Assembly (NCBI GenBank): GCA_035264445.1
Contig: DATFQE010000129.1
Coordinates: 1-17,144, forward strand
Source of the DNA: DATFQE01 sp035264445
GTDB taxonomy: Bacteria > Actinomycetota > Thermoleophilia > Gaiellales > Gaiellaceae
Length of the DNA: 17,144 nucleotides
Direction of reading: 5' to 3'
Positions 6,766-12,760 of the stretch are shown piece after piece; the first letter of the stretch is position 1; each line of letters begins with the position of its first letter. The translations under genes and the position numbers were made by a program. The notes under the pieces were generated by a model that was given only the letters and a program-made list of their open reading frames with translations, was not told the DNA's origin and did no database searches.

Positions 6766-7486
6766 GGAATCGCTTCGCTCCCTCGGCTTCTCCGAGCGCG
6801 ATGCCCGCGTGCTCGCGGATCACTTCGAGGACGCTGACCGGCGCGGCAAGGAGGGTCACGGCACCTCGCGGATCGAATGGCTCGCGCGTCTCGACGGGGT
6901 CGACCCCATCGCCGTGCCGGAACGGGTCGTCGCCGAGGACGGCTTCGAGCGCTGGGAGGCGCGCGGCGCGCTCGGCTATCTGGTCCTCAACGCGGTCGTG
7001 GAGTCGCAGCTCGCCTCGCCGCCAAGGAACGCCCGGCTCGTGGTCGCCGCCGGTGCGTTCCCGACGGGCGTGCTCGGCTACTGGGTGAGGCGCCTGGCCG
7101 TGGGCGGCCTCGCCGCCGCGCTGACGGCAACGTCGCCCCGGAGGCTCGGCCACCCAGACGGAGGGCCGCCGCTCGCCGGCACGAACCCGCTCGCGATCGG
7201 CGTCCCGAGCTCGGACGGGCGGCCCTTGGTCGCCGACGTCTCGATGGGAGCAGTCACGTACGGTGACGTGCTGAGCGGGCGTGCGTCCGCGGACGAGCTC
7301 GTCCCTTTCGGCGGCGACCACGCGCACAAGGCGTTCGCGCTCGCGGTCGGGTTGCAGACGTTCGTCGAGGCGCTCGCCGGCGAGGCCGGCGGCGCGGTGC
7401 TCGTAGTCGCCCGGCCCGGGGCCGACCCCGTGCCGGCTCTACGCGCGCTAGCCGGCGGCGTCCGCCTGCCCGGCGATCGCTCATGA
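6755..7486 (+). CDS. Short Ldh_2 (malate/L-lactate dehydrogenase type 2) homologue
   Basis: A 243-residue protein related to the Ldh_2 family of NAD(P)-dependent 2-hydroxyacid dehydrogenases, which is distinct from the Rossmann LDH/MDH family. Visible family features are EGHGTSRIEWLARL (His35, Arg39, matching the family's SHG-x-x-R), GTNPLAIGVPS with GRPLVADVSMG (142-165, dinucleotide-binding region) and PFGGDHAHKAFALAVGLQTF (184-203). The family is normally about 330-360 residues, so roughly 100 are missing, mostly between the N-terminal motif and the cofactor region and at the C-terminus. The family's second catalytic His segment (NS-x-HFG) appears here as GAFPTG, without His. The protein may have a changed reaction or be non-catalytic. 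The GTG at 6755 overlaps the HAD stop by 11 bp, indicating the same operon. Substrate unknown. Confidence 0.72.
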   Translation: MRPEESLRSLGFSERDARVLADHFEDADRRGKEGHGTSRIEWLARLDGVDPIAVPERVVAEDGFERWEARGALGYLVLNAVVESQLASPPRNARLVVAAGAFPTGVLGYWVRRLAVGGLAAALTATSPRRLGHPDGGPPLAGTNPLAIGVPSSDGRPLVADVSMGAVTYGDVLSGRASADELVPFGGDHAHKAFALAVGLQTFVEALAGEAGGAVLVVARPGADPVPALRALAGGVRLPGDRS

Positions 7487-7530
7487 GCTTCTAACGCAAT
7501 GAGGCGCTGTGCCGCCGGGCCGCGCTCGAC

Positions 7531-7628
7531 GGCGCGATGCGGCGTCCTCAGTCGCGCCCGTATGGCTTCGCATACGAACGCTCCCTGCGTCCTTACCTCG
7601 CACCGCCGATCACACCCCGGCGACGAGG
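7531..7628. terminator. Three-hairpin structured element between convergent operons
   Basis: The 147-bp gap 7487-7633 has no credible gene but holds three consecutive inverted repeats. The first is GGCGCGA (7531-7537) with TCGCGCC (7552-7558). The second is CGTATG (7559-7564) with CATACG (7571-7576) across a 6-nt loop. The third is CCTCG/CGCCG (7596-7608) with CGGCG/CGAGG (7618-7628). None is followed by a T-run. Placement between converging stops suggests a bidirectional terminator or an intergenic palindromic repeat. Confidence 0.45.
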
Positions 7629-7633
7629 CCCCA

Positions 7634-8281
7634 TCACGCTAGAAGCTCGTCGAAGCGCGGATCGTCGCGGACGGCATCGAAGTCGCGGTCGTCGCGCGCC
7701 GCCTGGCGCCAGCGCTCCTCGAGCGCGGTTGCGCGGGCCAGGTGCTCCAGCGCTGCGTCGCGCTCGCCGTTCAGCGCCTCCGCGCACGCGAGGTTGTAGA
7801 GGATCAGGCCCGTCTCCGGGTACCGGTCGGCGACGTCGCGCAGGATCCCCACGGCCGTCGCGTAGTCGCCGTTTCGCCAGTGCGGATAGGCGTCGGCGGC
7901 CTGCTCCCAGACGGACACCTCGTACGGCTGCGCCGGAGTGCCGCCGGCGACGAGGACGAGGGTGCCGTCCTCCTCCGCGTGCGCGCAGCGGCGCACCGCG
8001 GGATCGCGCACGAAGACCGCGGTTCCCGTAGGCGCGTCGTGGACGTCGCCGTCCAGCTCGAACCTGGCCCGACCTCGCAGCACCACGTACAGCTCCTGGT
8101 GACGACCGGCGGCGGTCCCGAGCTCGTCGTGCTCCTCGATCACGCGGTTCCCGGCGCTCGCGCCGTAGACGTTGACCCCGAACGCCTGGACATCGAGCTG
8201 CTTTCGCAGGCGCAACCAGTCGGCGCCGTCCGCACCCTCCACGCGAGGCGCCTCGTCGAGCGTCGTGACGCGGAAGCTCAC
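7634..8281 (-). CDS. Cupin-TPR protein, second of a tandem pair
   Basis: A 215-residue protein with an N-terminal cupin barrel and a C-terminal TPR-like helical region. The cupin shows EEHDELGTAAGRHQELYVVL (49-68), with candidate metal ligands His51, His61 and Glu63, then GDVHDAPTGTAVFVRDP. The helical part has LILYNLACAEALNGERDAAL followed by EHLARA, and ends AARDDRDFDAVRDDPRFDELL. It is clearly paralogous to the gene immediately upstream (same domain order, same ending). The GTG at 8281 is chosen because it overlaps the previous TGA in a GTGA arrangement and begins VSFRVTTLDEAPRV, matching the paralogue's N-terminus; longer frames upstream read through the paralogue in another frame. It is the last gene of its operon. 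Ligand and function are unknown. Confidence 0.8.
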   Translation of the reverse strand: MSFRVTTLDEAPRVEGADGADWLRLRKQLDVQAFGVNVYGASAGNRVIEEHDELGTAAGRHQELYVVLRGRARFELDGDVHDAPTGTAVFVRDPAVRRCAHAEEDGTLVLVAGGTPAQPYEVSVWEQAADAYPHWRNGDYATAVGILRDVADRYPETGLILYNLACAEALNGERDAALEHLARATALEERWRQAARDDRDFDAVRDDPRFDELLA

Positions 8282-8901
8282 GCGCCCGCGTACCCCGGGT
8301 GGTCGCGGATGGAGTCGAAATCGCTGTCGTCGCGTGCGATCTCCGCGAAGGGCTCGTAGAGCTCGACCGCGCGCCGCAAATGCTCGACCGCCTCCTCCGT
8401 CCTGCCCGTCAGCGCCTCGGCGCACGCCAGGTTGTAGAGGACGCTCGGCGCGTCGGGGTGCTCCGAGTCGGCGGCGGCGAGCAGCTCATAGGCGCGCTCG
8501 GGCTCGCCGCTCTGGAAGTGCCGGGAGACGCCGGGCGCCCACTCCCAGCCGAGCGGAACGTGGGCCTCGCCGGCCTTCGCGCCTAGGGCCAGAACGGTCG
8601 CGCCGGCCTCCGCTGCGATCGCCTTGCGCCGTGTCTCCGGCTCCTTGACGAAGACCAGTGTCCCGGCAGGCGCATCGACCTCCTGGCCGTCAACGGTGAA
8701 GACGGCGTGGCCGCTCAGGACGACATAGAGCTCCTCTTGGCCGCTGCTTCGTTCGTCGTGGTCGTTGATCAGGTCCTCGCCCGCAGCCGCGGTCCAGACC
8801 GTGACCCCGAAGGCCTCGATCCCGAAGTGCGCCCGGACCGGCGTGACCCTGCCGTGCCGCTCGAGCTCGTCGAGCTTCGCAATCGAATACCGCTCGCTCA
8901 C
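8278..8901 (-). CDS. Cupin-TPR protein, first of a tandem pair
   Basis: A 207-residue cupin plus TPR-like protein. The cupin contains INDHDERSSGQEELYVVLSG (45-64; candidate ligands His48, Glu56, Glu57) and DAPAGTLVFVKEPETRRKA. The C-terminal helices include SVLYNLACAEALTGRTEEAV followed by EHLRRA, and EIARDDSDFDSIRDHPGY. It resembles the following gene along its whole length, so the pair arose by tandem duplication. Of the putative ligands, His61 of the paralogue is replaced by Gln in GQEELYVV, so the metal sites may differ. The GTG at 8901 overlaps the DUF1028 stop by 4 bp (GTGA), and its own stop overlaps the next GTG in the same way, which indicates strict translational coupling. Small cupins of this kind bind metals or small ligands; no reaction can be assigned. 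Confidence 0.82.
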   Translation of the reverse strand: MSERYSIAKLDELERHGRVTPVRAHFGIEAFGVTVWTAAAGEDLINDHDERSSGQEELYVVLSGHAVFTVDGQEVDAPAGTLVFVKEPETRRKAIAAEAGATVLALGAKAGEAHVPLGWEWAPGVSRHFQSGEPERAYELLAAADSEHPDAPSVLYNLACAEALTGRTEEAVEHLRRAVELYEPFAEIARDDSDFDSIRDHPGYAGA

Positions 8902-9746
8902 GCGGAGAGCCTACGTAGCTCGCCGAGGACGACCGGGTCGATGAACTCCGAGCCCTCCACGCGCTCCTCGAGGTTCTCGGTTGCGGCCCAGCGGAACAGC
9001 GTGTCCGAAAGCTCACCCTCGTAGCCGAGCGCCGCGAGGCGCTCACGAAGCTCCCGTCCGATCGCGTCGTCGATCTGTAGCCAGTCGTCCTTCGGCGTCT
9101 GGCCGAACAGCAGCTCGTGGATCCCGTAGATGCGGCGGAGCTCGTCGATCGGCGTCGGGTGGTCGTCGACGCGCAGGTCGACGACGACGTCGGAGAGGCC
9201 GGCATAGCCGCCGTCGCGCTGGACGACGAGCAGGCCCGCCGCCTGCTGTCCGCGCCGGTCGCCGCCCGCTTCCTGTGCCGCGGCGAGGCAGTCGAGCAAC
9301 CGATCGGCGAGCGGCCTGCCTGCGCTGCCCTCGAACGTCTCCGCGAGCGCGTCGACCGTCGCCGCCGAGACGAGGATGTTGCCCTGCGCCGCGTAGGACC
9401 GCCCCGTCCGGCCGCCCGCCCAGTCCAGGCATTCGCTGCCCGTGAAGGTCGCGCTGCGTCCCTCCCGGTCGACGATCCCGAGCTGGCGGTGATCGCGGCC
9501 GTCGTCGGCCTCGGTGAGGCGCCGGACGGCCTCCTCCGCCGAAGCGCCCTCCCGGAGCAGCGCCAGGCCGTCCGGTCCGTAGCGCGGGTTCGCATACGCC
9601 TGCGTCGCGACGGCGCCCGCCTCCGGCTCGGCGAAGGACACGACCGAGGCGGCCGCCAGGAACTTCGACTGGACGGCCACGCCCCACTGGCCCGCGTCGA
9701 GATCACAGGCCGCGATCGAATACGTCGCGACAACACTACGGTCCAT
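8898..9746 (-). CDS. DUF1028 protein with C-terminal putative peptidoglycan-binding domain
   Basis: A 282-residue protein. The N-terminal part (1-200) matches DUF1028: VVATYSIAACD, WGVAVQSKFLAAASVVSF, GAVATQAYANPRYGPDGL, HRQLGIVD, YAAQGNILVSAATVDAL and GGDRRGQQAAGLLVVQRDGG. The fold is thought to be related to Ntn hydrolases and the activity is unproven. Residues about 200-282 (DELRRIYGIHELLFGQTP, then FRWAATENLEERV and FIDPVVLGELRRL) match the PG_binding_2 domain often attached to DUF1028. No signal peptide is visible, so the peptidoglycan-binding label may mislead. The ATG at 9746 overlaps the upstream gene's TAG by 11 bp, and the stop overlaps the next GTG by 4 bp. It belongs to the cyclase-headed operon. 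Confidence 0.85.
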   Translation of the reverse strand: MDRSVVATYSIAACDLDAGQWGVAVQSKFLAAASVVSFAEPEAGAVATQAYANPRYGPDGLALLREGASAEEAVRRLTEADDGRDHRQLGIVDREGRSATFTGSECLDWAGGRTGRSYAAQGNILVSAATVDALAETFEGSAGRPLADRLLDCLAAAQEAGGDRRGQQAAGLLVVQRDGGYAGLSDVVVDLRVDDHPTPIDELRRIYGIHELLFGQTPKDDWLQIDDAIGRELRERLAALGYEGELSDTLFRWAATENLEERVEGSEFIDPVVLGELRRLSA

Positions 9747-10017
9747 AGGTCAGCTCCACGAGGTCGAGGTCGAGGAGTTCGCGCTTGTCCGCCGGGACGA
9801 GCACGCACGAAACCTCCGGCCGGGCGAGGCCCGCGACGACGTCCTCAGCGTTGTCGGCCCGGACGACGACCGCCTTTCCGTCGTCGAAGGCGCGCCTGAG
9901 TGCCGCGAGGTCGCCGACGTCGTCGACCAGGAGGGCGTCCTCGAGCGGTAAATCGTGCTCGCCCTCGACAATGATCGGCTCCACCCGCCGACCGGAGGCA
10001 CCGAACCATCTCCTCAT
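9736..10017 (-). CDS. Small protein of unknown function
   Basis: A 93-residue acidic protein that I do not recognise. It opens MRRWFGASGRRVEPIIVEGE and contains LPLEDALLVDDVGDLAALRR, KAVVVRADNAEDVVAGLARP and VSCVLVPADKRELLDLDLVE. The alternation of short hydrophobic strands and helices suggests a small alpha/beta domain. There is no signal peptide or membrane helix. It is supported as a gene by its position: its ATG directly follows the TGA of the upstream hydrolase gene with no gap, and its stop overlaps the DUF1028 ATG by 11 bp. The +-strand frame over the same bases is arginine-rich and less credible. It may work with the hydrolase or with DUF1028, but nothing in the sequence shows this. 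Confidence 0.65.
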   Translation of the reverse strand: MRRWFGASGRRVEPIIVEGEHDLPLEDALLVDDVGDLAALRRAFDDGKAVVVRADNAEDVVAGLARPEVSCVLVPADKRELLDLDLVELTYGP

Positions 10018-10710
10018 TCAGACTGTGACCGTCTCGCCAGGTTCCGGCGCGATCACGTCGACGTTCGGGGCCAGAGCGCGGAGTTCGTCGGGCGTCCCGC
10101 GAAGAATCGGAAACGTGCCGTAGTGGCACGGGATGCACTTGTCGACGGCCAGCAGCTCGAGCGCGACCGAAGCCTCCTTCGGCCCCATCGTGAAGTGGTC
10201 GCCGATCGGCAGGACGGCCACGTCCGGCTCGTAGATGCGGCCGATCAGCTGCATGTCCATGAACACGTTCGTGTCGCCTGCTAGATACAGCTTGGTGCCG
10301 TTTTCGACCTCGAGCACGAGGCCGCACGGCTCGCCTAGGTAGCGCCCGTCGCTCCAGCTCGAGGAGTGGTTCGCGTCGGTCAGCGTCACCTTGATCCCCT
10401 CCGCCTCCGCCGTGCCGCCCTTGTTCGGCGCCTGGGTGATATCGCCCTCAACGCCCTCGGATTCGAGGAAGGTGCGCAACTCGATCTGCGCGATCACCGG
10501 GCAGCCGAAGCGCTTCGCCAGTTCGACGGTCGACCCGACGTGGTCGTCGTGGCCGTGGGTCAGAGCGATCAAGTCGCAGCTCTCCGGCTGCTTCTCGCCG
10601 TCCGGGCACTTTGGGTTGTCCAGGAACGGATCGATGTAGATTCGCTTGCCGCCGGGGCTGTCGATGCGGAACGCCGCGTGTCCGAGCCAGGTCACCTGCG
10701 TGTCTGCCAT
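10018..10710 (-). CDS. UPF0173-type metal-dependent hydrolase (metallo-beta-lactamase fold)
   Basis: A 230-residue protein with the UPF0173 pattern. It begins TQVTWLGHAAFRIDSPGGKR, followed by IDPFLDNP, the metal motif THGHDDHVG (51-59), ANHSSSW (His115), YLAGDTNVF (Asp146), VAVLPIGDHFTMGPKEAS (His172) and PCHYGTFPIL (His196). All dinuclear metal ligands expected of the fold are present, so it should be an active cytosolic hydrolase; the physiological substrate of UPF0173 proteins is not known. Length is typical. The ATG at 10710 is preceded by GAGGAGAA at normal spacing (10715-10722), the best ribosome binding site in this operon. It lies 31 bp after the cyclase gene and abuts the small unknown gene. 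Confidence 0.92.
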   Translation of the reverse strand: MADTQVTWLGHAAFRIDSPGGKRIYIDPFLDNPKCPDGEKQPESCDLIALTHGHDDHVGSTVELAKRFGCPVIAQIELRTFLESEGVEGDITQAPNKGGTAEAEGIKVTLTDANHSSSWSDGRYLGEPCGLVLEVENGTKLYLAGDTNVFMDMQLIGRIYEPDVAVLPIGDHFTMGPKEASVALELLAVDKCIPCHYGTFPILRGTPDELRALAPNVDVIAPEPGETVTV

Positions 10711-10714
10711 TCCG

Positions 10715-10722
10715 TTCTCCTC
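10715..10722 (-). promoter_or_regulatory. Ribosome binding site of the UPF0173 hydrolase gene
   Basis: The minus strand reads GAGGAGAA, then CGGA, then the ATG at 10710. It lies in the only gap (31 bp) inside the operon, so the hydrolase and the genes after it can be translated independently of the cyclase. Confidence 0.6.
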
Positions 10723-10741
10723 GGTCGATTTTGGCTGGAGC

Positions 10742-12316
10742 CTACGAAAACGCCTCCAGCACGTACGCCTCCACCGGCTCGGACTTGCCCTTCACGTCGA
10801 GCAGCCCGAGCGACGTGGCCTCCGCACCGTCGCCGAGCGCGGTGAGCGTCGCCGCGCCGATCACGACCTGACCGGCCTGCGCCTGAGCCTGCAGACGGGC
10901 GGCGAGGTTGGTCGTGTCGCCGACCGCCGTGAAGCTGCGCCGCTCGGCGCTGCCGACGTTGCCGATCACCGCCGGGCCCGTGTTGACGCCTGCGCGGAAG
11001 CGCGGCCAGCCGGGACGGCCGTCGGCGATCGGCCCCGACGTCCGCTGCAGCTCGAGCGCGGCGCGGCAGGCGCGGGCAGCGTGGTCCTCCTGGTCGGCGC
11101 CGGCGTTGAAGACGACCATCACGGCGTCGCCCGCGAAGCGCTCGATCAGCCCGCCCTCGGCCTCGAGCACCGGCACCGTCGCGCCCCAGTACTCGTTCAG
11201 CATCTCGATCACCTCGCTCGGCGCGGCGCGCTCGGAGAACGACGTGAAGCCCTGGAGATCGGCGAAGAGGACGCTGACCTGCCGCTGCTCGCCGCCGAGC
11301 TCACCGGCGCTCGGGTCCTCGCGGAGCCGGTCCGCCAGCTGCGGGGAGAGATAGGGCCGGAACAGCTCGTCCAGGCGGCGGATCTCCCCGGCTGCGCGCT
11401 CGAGCACCTCGACCTCGTCCGCGGCGAGCCCGTGCCGGCGCTGCAGCTCTTCCGGCCCGACACGCGCCGCCACGAGGTCTTCGAGCGCGGTCGCCCGTTC
11501 CCGGTCGACCCGCCCGAGCGTGTGCTCGAGGTAGAGGCTCGTGAAGGTGGAGGGCACGGACGCCTGGCGTGCGTACTCCGCTCGCGCGGCGAGCGCCACG
11601 AGACCGAAGGCGATCGCCATCAGGACGTGCCACTCCCACCAGGAGGCGTGCCAGTTGCGGGCCGCTGCGATCGCGACCATGGCCTCGCCGAGGAGGACGA
11701 AGGCGATTCCGATCGCGGCGACCAGGATCGTGCGTCGCTCGCGCCAGAGGTCGAGGTAGCGGAGCGCCGCGAAGCCGTAGAGCCCGACTCCGACCGCGGC
11801 CCCGATCACGAGCGGACCGTCCAGCCGTTCGGGGAGGAATCGGTCGTCCAGCGGCGGCACGGCCGTGAGCGACCCGACGGCCCAGAGGCCGAGCACTGCG
11901 AAGACCGCGGCGCGCAGCACCCGCTGGTTGCGCATGATCGAGGCCGAAGCGGAGGGCGAGAGATCGAGCGCGGACGCGGCCGCGAACCCGGACGCCAGCA
12001 GGAGCCCGACGGGTGTCGCAATCACGAAGCCCGTGTTCGGAGCATCGAGCAGCACGCCGGGCGTCGCCAGCGCGTGGAGGCCCAGGAAGCCGGCCGCGAC
12101 GAGGAATGCAAGCCCGACGAGGAAGACGCGGGCGTCCCCGCGCCGCCGGCCGGCTTCTCCGGTCGCGAACGCGAGCACGACGCTGACGGCGGCGACCGTG
12201 AGCACGAGCCAGAAGTGGCTCGGCTGGTGCTTCCACTGAAAGTCGGTGTCCGGGTAACCGAGGAGGATCGCCAGGCCGACGAGGGGCAGCGCGAGGAGCG
12301 CGGCGAGAAGGAGCAT
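10742..12316 (-). CDS. Membrane-anchored class III adenylate/guanylate cyclase
   Basis: A 524-residue protein. Eight probable membrane helices fill residues 1-248 (for example MLLLAALLALPLVGLAILLG, FWLVLTVAAVSVVLAF, ILVAAIGIAFVLLGEAMVAI). A helical linker runs to about 340 and includes LDELFRPYLSPQLADRL. The catalytic domain (about 344-524) has VSVLFADLQGFTSFSERA (metal Asp353), GDAVMVVFNAG (metal Asp397), FRAGVNTGPAVIGNVGS and FTAVGDTTNLAARL (Asn470, Arg474). The metal and transition-state residues are present, so it should make cAMP or cGMP in the cytoplasm. At the purine-recognition Lys position there is Arg393 (IERFAGD), and at the Asp/Thr position there is Thr463. The ATG at 12316 is the only start before an upstream TAG at 12331-12329. 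A TAGGGT hexamer lies 9 nt upstream. It heads the operon that runs down to 7634. Confidence 0.9.
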   Translation of the reverse strand: MLLLAALLALPLVGLAILLGYPDTDFQWKHQPSHFWLVLTVAAVSVVLAFATGEAGRRRGDARVFLVGLAFLVAAGFLGLHALATPGVLLDAPNTGFVIATPVGLLLASGFAAASALDLSPSASASIMRNQRVLRAAVFAVLGLWAVGSLTAVPPLDDRFLPERLDGPLVIGAAVGVGLYGFAALRYLDLWRERRTILVAAIGIAFVLLGEAMVAIAAARNWHASWWEWHVLMAIAFGLVALAARAEYARQASVPSTFTSLYLEHTLGRVDRERATALEDLVAARVGPEELQRRHGLAADEVEVLERAAGEIRRLDELFRPYLSPQLADRLREDPSAGELGGEQRQVSVLFADLQGFTSFSERAAPSEVIEMLNEYWGATVPVLEAEGGLIERFAGDAVMVVFNAGADQEDHAARACRAALELQRTSGPIADGRPGWPRFRAGVNTGPAVIGNVGSAERRSFTAVGDTTNLAARLQAQAQAGQVVIGAATLTALGDGAEATSLGLLDVKGKSEPVEAYVLEAFS

Positions 12317-12325
12317 CGCGATCCG

Positions 12326-12331
12326 ACCCTA
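12326..12331 (-). promoter_or_regulatory. Possible -10 hexamer of the cyclase operon
   Basis: On the minus strand TAGGGT (TANNNT type) stands 9 nt before the ATG at 12316, so the message would be almost leaderless. The place for a -35 coincides with one arm of the inverted repeat at 12348-12370. Confidence 0.35.
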
Positions 12332-12347
12332 CTCCCACGAGGAATGT

Positions 12348-12370
12348 CCGGATGTAACGCGAACATCCGG
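12348..12370. promoter_or_regulatory. 8-bp inverted repeat in divergent promoter region
   Basis: CCGGATGT (12348-12355) and ACATCCGG (12363-12370) are perfect inverted arms around 7 bp (AACGCGA). The repeat lies in the 56-bp gap between the cyclase gene (-) and the small membrane protein gene (+), ending 2 bp before the latter's GTG. Symmetry and place suggest a dimeric regulator's operator. No known box is recognised. Confidence 0.5.
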
Positions 12371-12372
12371 GT

Positions 12373-12729
12373 GTGGGTCTGCGTGTGCTCACAGCCGCGC
12401 TCGTGCTGGTAGCTGCGATCGCCGATGCAGCGTCGTCGCCGCAGGTCGCGTTCTACGCGCTGCTCGCGGCCGTTCCGGCCACGGCTGCGTGCGGGCTGTC
12501 TGTCTTCGGCGAGCTGCTCGAGGAGGACGGGCGGCTCCCGCAGGCTCTGCTCTGGGCGTTTGTGCTCACGCTCGTCGTCGTCGGCGCCGCGACCCGGTCA
12601 CCCGCGCTGCTCGCAGGCGGCGTTCCCGTGGTCGGCGCGACCGCGCTGACGGCTTGCCTGGCGCTGCTCTCGCTCGAGGGCGTGCTGGCCGCCGTCGCCG
12701 AGTTCCGGCGCCACGCTGCGTCGAACTAG
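12373..12729 (+). CDS. Small integral membrane protein of unknown function
   Basis: A 118-residue, very hydrophobic protein, not assigned to a family. Hydrophobic segments lie at about residues 4-19 (RVLTAALVLVAAIADA), 25-46, 57-74 (ALLWAFVLTLVVVGAA) and 86-108, giving probably four membrane helices. One acidic loop, GELLEEDGRLPQ (46-57), and a basic tail, EFRRHAASN, stand out. The start is uncertain: GTG at 12373 follows the inverted repeat by 2 bp, and GTG at 12385 would also keep most of the first helix. It is divergent from the membrane cyclase and 31 bp before the phosphoesterase gene. Codon use matches a high-GC gene, and the opposite strand offers only Arg/Ser-rich frames. The function is unknown. 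Confidence 0.65.
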   Translation: MGLRVLTAALVLVAAIADAASSPQVAFYALLAAVPATAACGLSVFGELLEEDGRLPQALLWAFVLTLVVVGAATRSPALLAGGVPVVGATALTACLALLSLEGVLAAVAEFRRHAASN

Positions 12730-12735
12730 CACGCG

Positions 12736-12751
12736 TAGCGTGGGATAGCGT
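12736..12751 (+). promoter_or_regulatory. Possible promoter of the phosphoesterase gene: doubled TAGCGT
   Basis: TAGCGT occurs at 12736-12741 and again at 12746-12751, 10 bp apart; the second ends 9 nt before the ATG at 12761 and fits a TANNNT -10 element. A short inverted repeat, CACGC-GTA-GCGTG (12730-12742), overlaps the first copy. No ribosome binding site is visible. Confidence 0.3.
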
Positions 12752-12760
12752 CTCCCGTTC

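Noticed and set aside
7509..7799. Short + strand frame across the convergent gap
   Set aside because: Ser/Arg-rich, no ribosome binding site, overlaps the cupin-TPR gene in antisense; the hairpins explain the gap better.
12356..12368. Partial match to a LexA/SOS box (CGAAC half-site)
   Set aside because: Only one half-site is present; the second GTTCG half is missing at the required spacing.
10646..12412. 588-codon open frame on the + strand, antisense to the cyclase
   Set aside because: Low-complexity, charged composition without domains; the opposite strand encodes a clear membrane cyclase. A typical shadow frame in GC-rich DNA.
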